Assembly: GCA_958296125.1 (NCBI GenBank)
Contig: OY282444.1
Span: 4,063,623-4,127,622 of the forward strand
Source of the DNA: an uncultured Poribacteria bacterium
Lineage (GTDB): Bacteria; Poribacteria; WGA-4E; PCPOR2b
DNA length: 64,000 nt
Reading direction: 5' to 3'
Numbering within the stretch: the stretch's first letter is position 1; each line of letters begins with the position of its first letter. Positions 17,324 to 28,235 of this stretch are shown here, one piece after another. Position numbers and translations under genes: made by a program. Below the pieces are notes generated by a model that did not search any database, was not told where the DNA came from, and saw nothing but the letters and a program-made list of their open reading frames with translations.

Positions 17324-20300
17324 ATGCCGGAAGAATTCATCGACATCCGCGGCGCACGCGAACATAATCTCAGAAACATCGATCTCAAGCTCCCCAAAGA
17401 CAAGCTCATCGTCTTCACCGGTGTCAGCGGTTCTGGGAAATCATCGCTGGCATTCGATACCGTCTACGCTGAAGGACAACGCCGCTACATCGAATCCCTC
17501 TCCGCTTATGCTCGTCAGTTCCTTGGACAGTTGGAAAAACCCGACGTTGATTTCATCGGGGGTCTCTCCCCAGCCATCTCAATTGATCAGAAATCGGGCG
17601 GGAACAATCCTCGCTCAACGGTCGCAACGATCACAGAAATCTATGACTACCTGCGCGTCCTGTTTGCGCGTGTGGGCACACCGCACTGCCTCAAGTGCGG
17701 TGCCCCGGTGGGTGCCCAAACGGCAACGGCGATCATCAACCAGATTGTAAACTTACCGCAGCGGACTCGTATCTTAATCCTTGCACCAATTGTCAGTGGG
17801 CGTCGCGGCGAGTATCGGGACGATCTTGAGGACGCGCTCAAGACAGGGTTTGTCCGTGCCCGAATTGATGGACAAATCTATGACCTACCGGCTGAAATTC
17901 AGCTTGATCGGAATCAGCGGCATCACATTGAAATCGTCGTGGATCGGATCATTATCAAACCCGATATCCGCAGCCGCGTCGCGGAAGCAGTTGAAACCGC
18001 GCTACGTATGGGGGAGGGCCGCCTAATTGTGAACATCGTCGGAGGGGAACCGGAGGCGGGCGACCTCTTGTTCGGGGTGGACTACACCTGCGTGCACTGC
18101 AACATCAGCTATGAACCCCCCGCCCCACGAAATTTCTCCTTCAACAGTCCTGCGGGGATGTGCCCAACCTGTAAGGGACTCGGAACGCTAACGAAGATGG
18201 ACCCCGATCTGGTTGTCCCCGATCCAACTCTATCGATTTGGAACGGAGCGATTGTCTTTTGGGGGCGGCTTGACACGCTACAGACACGACACTACGCCGA
18301 GAGTTTGGCAGCGCACTTCGGCTTCAGTCTCGATACACCGTGGGAACAGTTGAACGATGTGCATCAGCAAGCTATCCTTTATGGCACTGGCAAAGAGGAG
18401 ATTCCCTTCGTCTATCGCTCCCATCGTAATCGCCGCTATAAGTACCGGGCCGCGTTTGAAGGCGTGATTCCGCCCGGAGAACGAAAGTATTTCCAAGCAA
18501 CCTCGGAGCTTGTGAAGCGTTACTACGGAAAATACATGGTTTCTGGTCCCTGTCCAGATTGTAACGGGACACGACTCAAGCCAGAGGTCAAGGCTGTGAC
18601 AATCGACGGAAAATCCATCCTTGATGTCGTTGAAATGGCGGTTAGGGATTGTTTTACTTTCTTTGAAAAACTCCAACTGCCAGCGCGTGAGGCGTTCATT
18701 GCGACCGATTTGCTGAAAGAGATTCAGGGCCGCCTCTGGTTCTTAATGAATGTTGGGCTGCACTACCTCACCTTGGATCGCACCGCACCGACGCTTTCCG
18801 GCGGCGAATCGCAACGGATTCGGTTAGCCAGCCAAATCGGGGCGGGCTTGCGAGGGGTGGTCTACGTCCTTGACGAGCCCAGTATTGGTTTGCACCCGCG
18901 TGATAACCAGCACCTCCTCACGACGCTCAAACATCTCCGGGATCAGGGCAACACCGTAATTGTTGTCGAACATGACGAAGATACAATGTGGGCGGGGGAT
19001 ATGATTGTTGATTTCGGGCCCGGACCGGGAATCAAGGGGGGTGAGATTGCGGCAATCGGTGCGCCGCAAGAGATTGCTGAAGGTTCAACCTCTCTGACAG
19101 CGCAATATCTCCGTGGCGAACAACAAATCGACATACCCACCGAACGCCGTTCAATTGGAAATCAATGGATCGAGATCTGTGGGGCACGTCATAACAATCT
19201 TAAAGACGTTGATGTGCGAATTCCGATCGGGATTTTCACCTCCGTGACGGGTGTCAGCGGCTCTGGCAAAAGTTCGCTTATCAATGATATTCTATACGAG
19301 GCACTTGCCCGCGATCTGATGAAGGCACACGCTCAGCCGGGGGAGTATGATCGAATACGAGCAGGCACTACAGAGGGCGATCCTCCGCCCGATCATACGC
19401 AAGCCACATTTTCAGCTCCAATTGACGAAGTCCTCGATAAAGTCATTGATATTGATCAGTCGCCGATTGGGCGGACACCGCGATCGAATCCTGCCACGTA
19501 CACCAAAGTGTTTGATCAGATCCGTGCCCTTTACGCCGAGATGTCAGAGTCCAAAGTGCGCGGTTACAAACCGGGACGTTTCAGCTTCAATGTCAAAGGC
19601 GGTCGATGCGAAGCCTGTGAAGGCAATGGCTCAAAGCGGATCGAAATGCACTTTATTGCCGATGTTTGGGTGAAGTGTAATATTTGTCAGGGAAAACGAT
19701 ATGATGACGAAACGCTACAGGTCGAATACAGGGGCGCGCATATCTCCGATGTGCTCAACATGGACGTGCAAGAGGCTTTAGAGCACTTTGCGAACGTGCC
19801 GAAAATTGCAAAGATTCTACAAACCCTGCATGATGTCGGTCTGGACTACATCAAGCTTGGTCAGTCGGCACCAACCCTCTCCGGCGGCGAGGCACAACGG
19901 ATTAAGTTGGCGCGGGAGCTGGCTAAACGTAGTACGGGCAAAACCCTCTATATTCTTGACGAGCCGACGACTGGGTTGCACTTCGACGATGTGAAGAAAC
20001 TCCTCAAAGTGTTGCACCAACTCGTTGATGTGGGCAATACCGTTGTCGTCATCGAGCACAACTTGGAAGTAGTAAAGACAGCGGACTATCTTATTGACCT
20101 CGGGCCCGAAGGGGGTGAAGAGGGGGGCTATGTCGTTGCGACGGGGACACCGGAGGAAGTGGCAGCGGTTGAGGAGTCGTATACGGGGATGGCATTGAAG
20201 CTGGCATTGGAGCCGAGAAGGATGGAAGCATCTTCGATTAACTATACACAATATGCGATACATAATGCACCGCACGTCCTACAAGAATCAACAACCTCTT

Positions 20301-22834
20301 ATGAATTAGCTGGCACGAATGAGCAGAAATACATCTCCGTGCATGGGGCACATGAGCACAATCTGAAAAACATCAATGTAGACATCCCCCATCGGAAGTT
20401 CACCACATTCACCGGCGTGAGTGGTTCAGGAAAATCGTCGCTGGCGTTGGACACAATCTATGCAGAAGGGCAGCGGCGCTACATCGAATCCCTTTCAGCG
20501 TATGCGCGGCAATTTTTAGGGCAATTAGAGAAGCCGAAGGTCGAGAAGATTGAGGGGCTCTCGCCGGCAATAGCGATCGAACAGAAAGCACCAAGCAAGA
20601 ATCCGCGGTCTACGGTCGGGACAGTCACAGAAATTTACGACTACCTGCGGGTGCTTTATGCACGAGTCGGAATCGCCTACTGCTCGCAGTGCGGGTCGGA
20701 AATCAGCGTCCAATCCGTGCAGCAGATTGTTGACAAGATCATCGCATTGCCGAGTGGAACACAGCTTTATGTCCTGTCTCCGCTAGTGCTGCGCCCTAAT
20801 GAGGATTATCCCGATGCCTTCCGCCGTCTACAGCGTGAGGGCTATGCTCGCATCAAGATTAACGGGGAGGTTTACCCAATCGATCAAGCCCCGAATATTA
20901 GAAAGAGCATCCGGCACGATGTCAAAATTGTCGTCGATCGCCTCACCCTTGAACCTGATGAACGTGGACGTTTAACCGAAGCTGTTGAAACCTCAACGCA
21001 GCAGAGCGGTGGGATTGTGGCGGTGGGAGTCATGACTGAAGGAAAACAGGCGAGCGAGGGAGCAGGGATCACGCATCATGTTTTCAGCGAGCACTTCGCT
21101 TGCATCCCGTGTGGTTTGAGTTTTCCCGAACTGACACCGCGTCACTTCTCATTCAACAGTTCTATCGGTCAGTGTCCGGCGTGTGAAGGCATTGGGACAA
21201 TCGGTCATCGGTTATACACTTGTCAGGAGTGCAAAGGCACGCGAATTCAGCCATTGGCAAGAGGCGTAACGTTGGGTCGGACAACCATCGCTGAGGTGAC
21301 AGCGATGCCGATTGGAAGGGCTGCTCATTTTTTCGACCGCCTCGATCTGCCAGCATATCAGATGGAGATTGGCGGAGAATTGCTCAAGGAGATCCGACAA
21401 CGACTTCGATTCCTTGTTGATATTGGACTACACTACCTGACGCTAGACCGGCCGGCACCAAGTCTCTCAGGGGGGGAGATGCAGCGCATCCGTCTGGCAA
21501 GCCAACTTGGCAGCGGCCTCACAGGGGTGACATACATCCTTGATGAACCGAGTATCGGATTGCACCAGCGGGATCAGGAGCGACTCTTGAACGCATTGAA
21601 AGGGCTTCGCGATCTTGGCAACAGTGTCTTGGTTGTCGAACACGATTTGGAAACGATGCTGGCATCAGATTACATTCTTGATTTTGGTCCCCGCGCTGGG
21701 AAGTTCGGCGGTGAGATTGTCGTCGCCGGTTCTCCAACTGAAATCCAGCAGAGCGAAAATTCGCTGACGGGCGGTTATCTCACAGGGACGCTCAAGATTG
21801 AGGTCCCTCCGCAAAGGCGCCAAGGCAAAGGGGAGTGGCTTGAGATGGTGGGCATCCGAACCAATAACTTGCAGAATATCGATGTTGAAATCCCGCTGGG
21901 GACGCTGACATGCGTGACAGGTGTTTCCGGATCAGGAAAGAGTTCGCTGATTGAGGAGACGCTGTATCCTGTGCTCGTCTCTAATCTGAATCGAACGCGG
22001 ATGCGGGCGGGGAAGTATCGAATGATTCGTGGGTTGGAATATCTTGACAAAGTAATCAACATCGATCAACAGCCAATCGGCGACACCCCCCGATCGAATC
22101 CGGCCACCTACACTGACCTATTCACCAAGATTCGTTATCTCTTTGCCGATCTGCCGGATGCTAAGGTCCACGGTTTCGATTCCCGTCGATTCAGTTTTAA
22201 CCAGAAGACGGGACAGTGCGAAACATGTCGTGGGCATGGCTTCAATAAGGTTGAGATGCACTTTCTCGCGGATGTGTGGGTCAAGTGTGAGACCTGCAGC
22301 GGCACCGGCTATAACCACGAAACGTTGCAGATCCGCTATAAGGGCAAAAGCATCGCCGATATTCTGGGGATGACAGTGCAGGAAGCGCTAGCCCATTTCC
22401 ACAGCGTGCCACCTATCCATAGACCCTTGCAGATGTTATACGATGTTGGTCTGGATTACATTGAACTCGGTCAGGTGGCGACAACGCTCTCTGGTGGTGA
22501 ATCTCAACGTGTCAAGCTGGCGCGTGAGCTCTCGAAGCGGAGCACTGGCAAAACCATCTACATCATGGATGAACCGACAACGGGCCTACATTTTGATGAT
22601 GTGCAGAAGTTACTGATGGTGCTCAACCGCTTGGTGGACAAGGGCAACACGATTGTCATCATTGAACACAACATGGACGTGATCAAATCCGCCGATTGGA
22701 TTATTGACTTGGGCCCCGAGGGCGGGGCGGAAGGTGGGGAGGTTGTCGCTATGGGGATGCCAGAGGAGGTGGTGGCTGTGGAGAAATCGGATACCGGACG
22801 GTTTTTGCGAAAGGCACTCACGCTGCCAGTCTGA
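17324..22834 (+). CDS. uvrA: Double-length UvrA (two UvrA copies in one polypeptide)
   Basis: 1836 residues from the ATG at 17324, preceded by AAAGGA; an ATG at 17276 is the alternative. UvrA is the damage-sensing ABC ATPase of nucleotide excision repair. Two complete UvrA-like halves meet near residue 1000. All four nucleotide sites look intact: Walker A (GVSGSGKSS) near 33, 643, 1031 and 1533, and signatures (LSGGExQR) near 491, 852, 1381 and 1722, each with a DEPSIGLH or DEPTTGLH Walker B. Zinc motifs are present ([32 protein letters not shown]). The second half lacks about 108 residues between CPACEGIG and CQECKGTR that the first half has. Chlamydia also has a double UvrA; how the halves share work is unknown. 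Confidence 0.95.
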   Translation: MPEEFIDIRGAREHNLRNIDLKLPKDKLIVFTGVSGSGKSSLAFDTVYAEGQRRYIESLSAYARQFLGQLEKPDVDFIGGLSPAISIDQKSGGNNPRSTVATITEIYDYLRVLFARVGTPHCLKCGAPVGAQTATAIINQIVNLPQRTRILILAPIVSGRRGEYRDDLEDALKTGFVRARIDGQIYDLPAEIQLDRNQRHHIEIVVDRIIIKPDIRSRVAEAVETALRMGEGRLIVNIVGGEPEAGDLLFGVDYTCVHCNISYEPPAPRNFSFNSPAGMCPTCKGLGTLTKMDPDLVVPDPTLSIWNGAIVFWGRLDTLQTRHYAESLAAHFGFSLDTPWEQLNDVHQQAILYGTGKEEIPFVYRSHRNRRYKYRAAFEGVIPPGERKYFQATSELVKRYYGKYMVSGPCPDCNGTRLKPEVKAVTIDGKSILDVVEMAVRDCFTFFEKLQLPAREAFIATDLLKEIQGRLWFLMNVGLHYLTLDRTAPTLSGGESQRIRLASQIGAGLRGVVYVLDEPSIGLHPRDNQHLLTTLKHLRDQGNTVIVVEHDEDTMWAGDMIVDFGPGPGIKGGEIAAIGAPQEIAEGSTSLTAQYLRGEQQIDIPTERRSIGNQWIEICGARHNNLKDVDVRIPIGIFTSVTGVSGSGKSSLINDILYEALARDLMKAHAQPGEYDRIRAGTTEGDPPPDHTQATFSAPIDEVLDKVIDIDQSPIGRTPRSNPATYTKVFDQIRALYAEMSESKVRGYKPGRFSFNVKGGRCEACEGNGSKRIEMHFIADVWVKCNICQGKRYDDETLQVEYRGAHISDVLNMDVQEALEHFANVPKIAKILQTLHDVGLDYIKLGQSAPTLSGGEAQRIKLARELAKRSTGKTLYILDEPTTGLHFDDVKKLLKVLHQLVDVGNTVVVIEHNLEVVKTADYLIDLGPEGGEEGGYVVATGTPEEVAAVEESYTGMALKLALEPRRMEASSINYTQYAIHNAPHVLQESTTSYELAGTNEQKYISVHGAHEHNLKNINVDIPHRKFTTFTGVSGSGKSSLALDTIYAEGQRRYIESLSAYARQFLGQLEKPKVEKIEGLSPAIAIEQKAPSKNPRSTVGTVTEIYDYLRVLYARVGIAYCSQCGSEISVQSVQQIVDKIIALPSGTQLYVLSPLVLRPNEDYPDAFRRLQREGYARIKINGEVYPIDQAPNIRKSIRHDVKIVVDRLTLEPDERGRLTEAVETSTQQSGGIVAVGVMTEGKQASEGAGITHHVFSEHFACIPCGLSFPELTPRHFSFNSSIGQCPACEGIGTIGHRLYTCQECKGTRIQPLARGVTLGRTTIAEVTAMPIGRAAHFFDRLDLPAYQMEIGGELLKEIRQRLRFLVDIGLHYLTLDRPAPSLSGGEMQRIRLASQLGSGLTGVTYILDEPSIGLHQRDQERLLNALKGLRDLGNSVLVVEHDLETMLASDYILDFGPRAGKFGGEIVVAGSPTEIQQSENSLTGGYLTGTLKIEVPPQRRQGKGEWLEMVGIRTNNLQNIDVEIPLGTLTCVTGVSGSGKSSLIEETLYPVLVSNLNRTRMRAGKYRMIRGLEYLDKVINIDQQPIGDTPRSNPATYTDLFTKIRYLFADLPDAKVHGFDSRRFSFNQKTGQCETCRGHGFNKVEMHFLADVWVKCETCSGTGYNHETLQIRYKGKSIADILGMTVQEALAHFHSVPPIHRPLQMLYDVGLDYIELGQVATTLSGGESQRVKLARELSKRSTGKTIYIMDEPTTGLHFDDVQKLLMVLNRLVDKGNTIVIIEHNMDVIKSADWIIDLGPEGGAEGGEVVAMGMPEEVVAVEKSDTGRFLRKALTLPV

Positions 22835-22887
22835 GAGCTTGTGATGATTCTTACCGCTGATATTCAAAATTTTAGGAGGCAGCACAT

Positions 22888-22974
22888 TTGGAATCCAAAC
22901 TTCAAGAACTCAAAACACACCTAATGGAGATTAACGACTTGGGGTCAGCAGCTTCGGTCCTTCACTGGGATTAG
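22888..22974 (+). pseudogene. Stub of an M32 (Taq-type) metallocarboxypeptidase gene
   Basis: AGGAGG and a TTG start open a 28-codon frame reading ESKLQELKTHLMEINDLGSA then ASVLHWD and a TAG stop. The 'L..A..LLHWDQ.tYMP' start is typical of carboxypeptidase Taq; the stop falls exactly where the Q would be, and no continuation (YMPPGG, HEXXH) occurs in any frame downstream. It therefore looks like the 5' end of a gene whose remainder was deleted. Identification rests on the short N-terminal pattern only. Confidence 0.55.
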
Positions 22975-23062
22975 ATTGAGATTCACTCGTTTAGAAGTTA
23001 CCCTACTGTCCCACAAAATGGGTGTATCTGGAAGCTCAAATAGGACGATGCAGGAGGACGCA

Positions 23063-24109
23063 GTGATAATCAAGACGGCAGACGAACTTCATGAATTGGT
23101 CAAGAACGCTCTATTGGCCGCAGGTGCCGACGAGCAAAATGCGGAGGATGTGGCGGAGCATTTGGTTTTAGCAAATCTCAGTGGTGTTGACACACATGGC
23201 ATCTGGCATTTGCCGCGTTACGTGGATTCCGCCAAATCCGGTGAAATTGTGGCGACAGCCCACCCTGAAATCCTAAACGAAACCGCCACGAGTGCCCAAG
23301 TTACAGGGAATTGGACTTTCGGTCAGGTCGCTGCCAAATATGCAATACAAGTCGCCATAACAAAGGCGAAAGAGAATGACATCGCCGTGGTTGGGCTCGT
23401 TCAGGCAGACCATATCGGAAGACTAGGTCACTACGTGGAGATGGCTGCATCTGAAAGGCTAATCGCGATGGTCTGGGCGGGGGGATACTCTGAAGAAGAG
23501 CCGGCGACCGTTCCCTACGGTGGCAGGAAAAAGGTTCTCCATACCAATCCATTAGCGATGGGTTTCCCGTCCGACGATGCACCGCGAATGATGTTCGACT
23601 TTGCAACAGCAGCGGTTTCCGGTGTCAAAGTTCTCAACGCCCAGCGCAGAGGGGAGCCGTTGCCACCTAACTGCATTGTTGACACAGATGGAAATCCCAG
23701 CACGGATGCGAACGATTTCGTTAATGGAGGCGGGCATGTCCCGTTTGGCGGGCACAAAGGTTATGCCTTGATGATGGCGACAGAGTTCCTGGGGCGAATC
23801 TTCACAGGAGCGGATGCCTTTGTTGACCCAAAGCACGGTGGTCCGATTATGCGGCACCAAGGCGTAACAATGATTGCCTTCAAAGCAGACCTGTTCCAAC
23901 CTTTCTCGGATTATGCGAACCGAGCTGATGAAATGGGGCATCGAGTCAGATCGATTCCACCGGCACCCGGCTTTGATGAGGTGCTTATGCCCGGTGATCC
24001 GGAACTTCGGACCCGCGCCGTCCGTCAGCGCGATGGCATCCCCATTGCCGAGGATGTTTGGCAGTCCGTCACTGAAATGGTGACATCGCTGGGCGTGGAA
24101 GTTCCCTAG
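23063..24109 (+). CDS. Malate/L-lactate dehydrogenase family (Ldh_2) oxidoreductase
   Basis: 348 residues from GTG 23063, chosen because AGGAGG lies five bases before it; the frame is open further up but begins in relic sequence. Family marks are VDTHGIWHLPRYV, the core AVVGLVQADHIGRLGHYVEM, TNPLAMGFPSDD, and the GGHKGYALMMATEFL helix. Members reduce 2-oxo acids with NAD(P)H (malate, lactate, ureidoglycolate, 2,3-diketo-L-gulonate); the substrate is not evident. The usual catalytic-loop 'NSNHFG' reads QADHIG. The gene opens the accessory zone rich in sugar-type oxidoreductases, which hints at, but does not prove, a sugar-acid substrate. Confidence 0.85.
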   Translation: MIIKTADELHELVKNALLAAGADEQNAEDVAEHLVLANLSGVDTHGIWHLPRYVDSAKSGEIVATAHPEILNETATSAQVTGNWTFGQVAAKYAIQVAITKAKENDIAVVGLVQADHIGRLGHYVEMAASERLIAMVWAGGYSEEEPATVPYGGRKKVLHTNPLAMGFPSDDAPRMMFDFATAAVSGVKVLNAQRRGEPLPPNCIVDTDGNPSTDANDFVNGGGHVPFGGHKGYALMMATEFLGRIFTGADAFVDPKHGGPIMRHQGVTMIAFKADLFQPFSDYANRADEMGHRVRSIPPAPGFDEVLMPGDPELRTRAVRQRDGIPIAEDVWQSVTEMVTSLGVEVP

Positions 24110-24300
24110 GTAAGTCGTTATTGGATTGACTGTTTGACAGAAGTCGGCTATTTTGATGCGCCGGGGTTGGTAGAAGTTTGATAGCTGCCTGCTGCATAAA
24201 AGTAGGATAACATCGTATCATAATCTCATGCCACGTATCACCTATTATTGGTTCTGATTTTAATGGAAATCCCCAAATTCTGAGGCACCTAGGAGGCAAT

Positions 24301-25380
24301 ATGAACAACGGTTCTCGTCCATTGCGTGTCGGTGTCGTCGGCTGCGGCTCTTTTGGACACCACGCATACTCAGACAATGTGGTCAATCACCCAGATGCCA
24401 ATTTAAGCGCAGTATGCGATGTCGATGCGGAACGCGCTGAAACAGTTGCTCGCGAGCTGTTTGATGTCCACCCACAGCGACCGCGCGCGGCAACTTACAC
24501 GGATTATCAAAAGATGCTTGACCAAGAATCCCTTGATGTCGTTATGGTTGCTACGATGGCAGATGTCCGCCCGACCGTTACTATTGCTGCACTTAACAGC
24601 GGTGCCCATGTGTTGGCAGCCAAGCCGATGGCACCCTCACTCGCCAAAGCGGAAGCGATGCTTCAAGCAGCGGAGCAGGCAGACCGGTTGCTGATGGTTG
24701 GTTATAATTTTCGCTTTCGTAAGGATGCACAGGCGGTGCATAACTTTATCCGTAGTGGCGGATTGGGAACGCCGCGCTTTGCACGGACTTGGATACATGC
24801 GGGCAGCGTTCCAGTCTGGGGACCACACTATATCAAGTCCCGGTCTGGCGGTGGTTCACTCGCAAGCACCGGTGTGCATACGCTGGATCTGGGGGTGTGG
24901 TTCCTCGGTTGTCCCCCTCTCCGCTCCGTAGCAGGTCGGGCGAGCACCCGTTTTGCTGCCCTCTCTACGCTGCCCCCTGATTTGGAAGCGGTCCGAGATA
25001 CCTACGATGTTGAGGATTTGGTGACCGGCTATGCCAGCTTTGCTGATGATGTGACATTGTCGGTTGAGAGTATGTGGTTGGCACCCCCACAAATTGGGGA
25101 TAATGGCGTTGATGTGTGGGGAACGGAGGGCTACGCTTCGCTCTCTCCGTTTCAGTTGTTGACGTGGCGGGATGGCGATTATGTAGATGTGACTGAGGAA
25201 GTAGCACCCGGCATCGCTGGCACATTCCAAGATAACCCTAGGGTAAGAACCCGCACCGAAGCACTTCATTTTATTGATTGTGCACTCGGCAAAAAGTTGC
25301 CGCTCATCACGCCGCAAGAGATGTGGACAGATCAGGCTATTGTTGATGGCATATATGCCGGCGGGCGAACATTTTTATGA
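24301..25380 (+). CDS. Gfo/Idh/MocA family oxidoreductase 1
   Basis: 359 residues after AGGAGGCAAT. N-terminal Rossmann motif VGVVGCGSFGHHA, then the dinucleotide-contact region with VVMVATMADVRP and the 'EKP' site as AAKPMAPS: the catalytic Lys is kept, Glu is Ala. The C-terminal half has the alpha/beta substrate domain, with GGSLASTGVHTLDLGVWFLG carrying the usual D-x-x-x-H-like helix. Members oxidise or reduce sugars and polyols with NAD(P). Convergent with the BNR gene downstream. It is one of four family members in the window. Confidence 0.9.
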   Translation: MNNGSRPLRVGVVGCGSFGHHAYSDNVVNHPDANLSAVCDVDAERAETVARELFDVHPQRPRAATYTDYQKMLDQESLDVVMVATMADVRPTVTIAALNSGAHVLAAKPMAPSLAKAEAMLQAAEQADRLLMVGYNFRFRKDAQAVHNFIRSGGLGTPRFARTWIHAGSVPVWGPHYIKSRSGGGSLASTGVHTLDLGVWFLGCPPLRSVAGRASTRFAALSTLPPDLEAVRDTYDVEDLVTGYASFADDVTLSVESMWLAPPQIGDNGVDVWGTEGYASLSPFQLLTWRDGDYVDVTEEVAPGIAGTFQDNPRVRTRTEALHFIDCALGKKLPLITPQEMWTDQAIVDGIYAGGRTFL

Positions 25381-25493
25381 GCAATACCATGCGGATACCA
25401 GGTCCCTTGCTGCGGACAACAGGTGTTTGAGGTAGGAATTTTGTTTTTGTGCGAGCTTCTCACCCGTTTTAATAATAGCACACTCTGCCAACC

Positions 25494-26609
25494 TTAACTG
25501 ACCGCAAGGCGTATCCAGCGGATGTTGTAGACCTCCTCCTCGTGACACCAAAACGCAACCAATACGTCACCATCGGGCAATAAGGCGAGATTAGGGCAGC
25601 CGAGCTTCAGTGAGCGTAGTTCATCCGTCGCGGTTGCCTCCCCGAACATTCTCGTGAGCCTCTCTCCCTGCCACAGGACCCGCGGCTCGTCGTGTCGCCA
25701 TTGCGCCCCGTCAAGATGGACGATGGTGCCGCACAACCCCGGTGGGTCAATGCCGCGGTAAGCACAAACAACGCGCCCATCTGGCAATGCCAAGAGTTTA
25801 CTGGTCTCTCCGCTCAAACCCGTCGGACGCGGCGGGGTCGAAAACGTCTGGCAATCGTGACTAAGTGCGTAGTTGACGGCTTGGGTCTTGCCGCTACGTT
25901 CATCGAATGCCCAACCGACGGCGAGTAGGCGCTCATCTGCCAACTGCACAACCGACTGCTCAAAATGGACGATACCGTTGACGGAATCATCAAGGATGTC
26001 AATATACGTCGGCCAGGTCTGTCCCTTATCGGCGGAAACCATTGCGATAACCTTCAAGCCGTTGGGAGCTCCACCGTCCCAACACCGTAGGCATGACACC
26101 GGAGCCAGCCACCGCCCGTTTGCTAACTCGACAATGGTATGACAGATTTCAAAGGGTTGTCCCACCAGCGGCGGTGTGATGCACTGGAGTTGTTGCCATG
26201 TCCAACCGTCATCAGGGCTCCGCGTTACCATCAGATCCATTTCAACCACGCCTGTCGTGTCTGGATTCCAGATGCCCTGTTCGGGATTGTCTCGGTAAAA
26301 GCGGGCGGTGAATGCGACTAGTTCGCCATCTGACATTCGGCTTGGTCGCGCGATGTGCGTGGTGCGTCGAGTCGGATGCTGGATCAGATGATTAGGAAAC
26401 ATTGTCACCGGCGCGTCCCAAGTCTGGCCACCGTCATGGCTGCGGCTGATATAAGTACGGTAATCCAAGCTCTCAACCGCCTCGCCGATGTCGAATGCGG
26501 CGATTAGTTCGTTTTGGTTGATGACCACCAATGTCGGGTGCCACGCATGTCGAGCGCGAAGATGGGGCTTCGGGTTGCGGTAGATGTGGCCGGTGCCGCG
26601 AATCTCAAT
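25494..26609 (-). CDS. BNR-repeat sialidase-like protein 1
   Basis: 371 residues from the ATG at 26609 (GGGGTGAG upstream); a TTG at 26693 overlaps the hflX stop and is less likely. Asp-box motifs (S-x-D-x-G-x-T-W) are seen three times: SRSHDGGQTWDA, TRSPDDGWTWQQ and VSADKGQTWPT, as in six-bladed sialidase propellers. No signal peptide is visible from this start, so the protein may be cytoplasmic. The active-site arginine triad and Tyr/Glu pair cannot be fixed by eye, so sialic acid cleavage is unproven; relatives act on other glycans. It lies 80 bases downstream of hflX on the same strand. Confidence 0.8.
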   Translation of the reverse strand: MEIRGTGHIYRNPKPHLRARHAWHPTLVVINQNELIAAFDIGEAVESLDYRTYISRSHDGGQTWDAPVTMFPNHLIQHPTRRTTHIARPSRMSDGELVAFTARFYRDNPEQGIWNPDTTGVVEMDLMVTRSPDDGWTWQQLQCITPPLVGQPFEICHTIVELANGRWLAPVSCLRCWDGGAPNGLKVIAMVSADKGQTWPTYIDILDDSVNGIVHFEQSVVQLADERLLAVGWAFDERSGKTQAVNYALSHDCQTFSTPPRPTGLSGETSKLLALPDGRVVCAYRGIDPPGLCGTIVHLDGAQWRHDEPRVLWQGERLTRMFGEATATDELRSLKLGCPNLALLPDGDVLVAFWCHEEEVYNIRWIRLAVS

Positions 26610-26689
26610 CATCGGTTTGCTCACCCCTATTTGTGCAATGGGTTTAGCCGTTGAGGGAAAATCAGAGTGGATTATATACGACAGGGAAA

Positions 26690-28021
26690 TCAATTTAGTA
26701 TTACAGAGGTCGAATTCGTCGTGAGGCGGTCCAAAGTCTTCAAGTGACGTTGTGGAAGCCTCGCTTTGACCCGAATTGACTCACCTTGATAGTCCGTATT
26801 GAACACCTCACCATGCTTATACAGGTAATCTAACGCCTTTCCATCTTGATAAGAAAGGACAAGCGACACATCTACGTCGTGAGTTGAGAACCGTTCAGCG
26901 AGCAGGTCTTTTAGCACTTCCAATCCCGTGCCATTCTGCGCTGATAGTGCAAGGCTATCGGGATATTTACTCTGGAATAGTTGGATATGCCCTTCCCCCT
27001 CTAGCAGATCAATTTTGTTGAACAACATGAGCGTCGGTCGATCAAGGGCACCCAACTCTTTAAGCACCTCATCAACAGCATTAATCTGGCTCTCCGCTTC
27101 GGGATGGCACACATCAACGACATGGAGAAGCAAATCTGCCTCTGCAACTTCCTCTAGCGTTGCCTTGAATGCAGCCACTAGATGATGCGGCAGCTTTTTG
27201 AGAAAACCGACTGTATCACTCAATAGCACGCGTTGGTTATCCGGCAAATCAAGCAGGCGGGTGGTTGGATCTAATGTCGCAAACAGCCTATCTTCAGCCA
27301 ACCGATTTTCGCTCGTCAAAGCGTTAAAGATTGTTGATTTTCCTGCATTGGTGTAACCGATAAGTGAGACATTAATCATCTCCTGACGTTGCTTTCGCTG
27401 TACCCGGCGATGCTTCTCAACTTTCTGGAGTGCTTTTTTTACACGCGAAATTTGTGAGCGCACCAATCGCCGGTCAATCTGAAGTTGGGTTTCACCCGGC
27501 CCACGCACTGCGCCACCGGCACGCCCAACGCTTACCCCGGCTGTGCCTCCTGCACCTGTACCAAGTCGAGAGAGATGCGTCCACATTCGCGTCAAACGGG
27601 GTAACGCATATTGCAGTTGCGCAAGGTCCACCTGTAATTTGGCAGCTTTGGTCTGTGCGCGTTGTGCGAAAATCTGTAGAATCAGGCTTGTTCGATCGAC
27701 AACGATGATATCAAGGACTTTTTCCAAGTTACGAGTTTGTGCCGGTGTGAGGTCGTTATCAAAGATTACCGCTTCCACTTGGAGCTCACCGACCATCGCC
27801 TCCAATTCCTCTAACTTTCCCCGTCCGATAAAATAGGTGGGATTGGGCGTTTCTTTCGACTGTATGATTTCGGCGAGCACTTCCATCCCCGCCGTTTCTG
27901 CAAGCCGTCTCAATTCTTCCAGCGAACTTTCCGCATCACTCTGCAATTCACCTTTCAACTTGACCCCAACAAGGAACGCCCGCGTTGGGGACGCTGTCAT
28001 GGTATCATGTATTTCGTGCAT
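26690..28021 (-). CDS. hflX: GTPase HflX
   Basis: 443 residues, normal for HflX, a ribosome-associated GTPase that can split stalled or heat-damaged ribosomes. The N-terminal HflX domain shows PNPTYFIGRGKLEELE and VIFDNDLTPAQTRNLE, then a basic coiled-coil with GAGGTAGVSVGRAGGAVRGP. The G-domain has G1 GYTNAGKSTIFNAL, G3 DTVGFLKKLPHHLV and G4 FNKIDLL. AAAGGAAA precedes the ATG. hfq, its frequent neighbour, is not here. Confidence 0.95.
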   Translation of the reverse strand: MHEIHDTMTASPTRAFLVGVKLKGELQSDAESSLEELRRLAETAGMEVLAEIIQSKETPNPTYFIGRGKLEELEAMVGELQVEAVIFDNDLTPAQTRNLEKVLDIIVVDRTSLILQIFAQRAQTKAAKLQVDLAQLQYALPRLTRMWTHLSRLGTGAGGTAGVSVGRAGGAVRGPGETQLQIDRRLVRSQISRVKKALQKVEKHRRVQRKQRQEMINVSLIGYTNAGKSTIFNALTSENRLAEDRLFATLDPTTRLLDLPDNQRVLLSDTVGFLKKLPHHLVAAFKATLEEVAEADLLLHVVDVCHPEAESQINAVDEVLKELGALDRPTLMLFNKIDLLEGEGHIQLFQSKYPDSLALSAQNGTGLEVLKDLLAERFSTHDVDVSLVLSYQDGKALDYLYKHGEVFNTDYQGESIRVKARLPQRHLKTLDRLTTNSTSVILN

Positions 28022-28235
28022 ATTGTTTCCTTTCGGCGATAATGTGCATCAGTCAGCACAGATTTCAGGAGTCAAACTTAATCCGTTAAATCTAGATGCC
28101 GGATATTTCTTCGCAATTCTTCTAATCAACCCCTTGAAAGTTCACGAATAATTACTTCTTCGCGCGATGAGATTGTAGATGTAACAGATAGCAGTAGAAA
28201 GGAAGTTCATTTGATGCCACTGAAAGGGCTTAATT

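Noticed and set aside
20220-20320. Non-conserved linker between the UvrA halves as a hidden gene border
   Set aside because: The frame continues without stop or ribosome site and the second half starts with a normal UvrA strand, so it is a linker in one protein.
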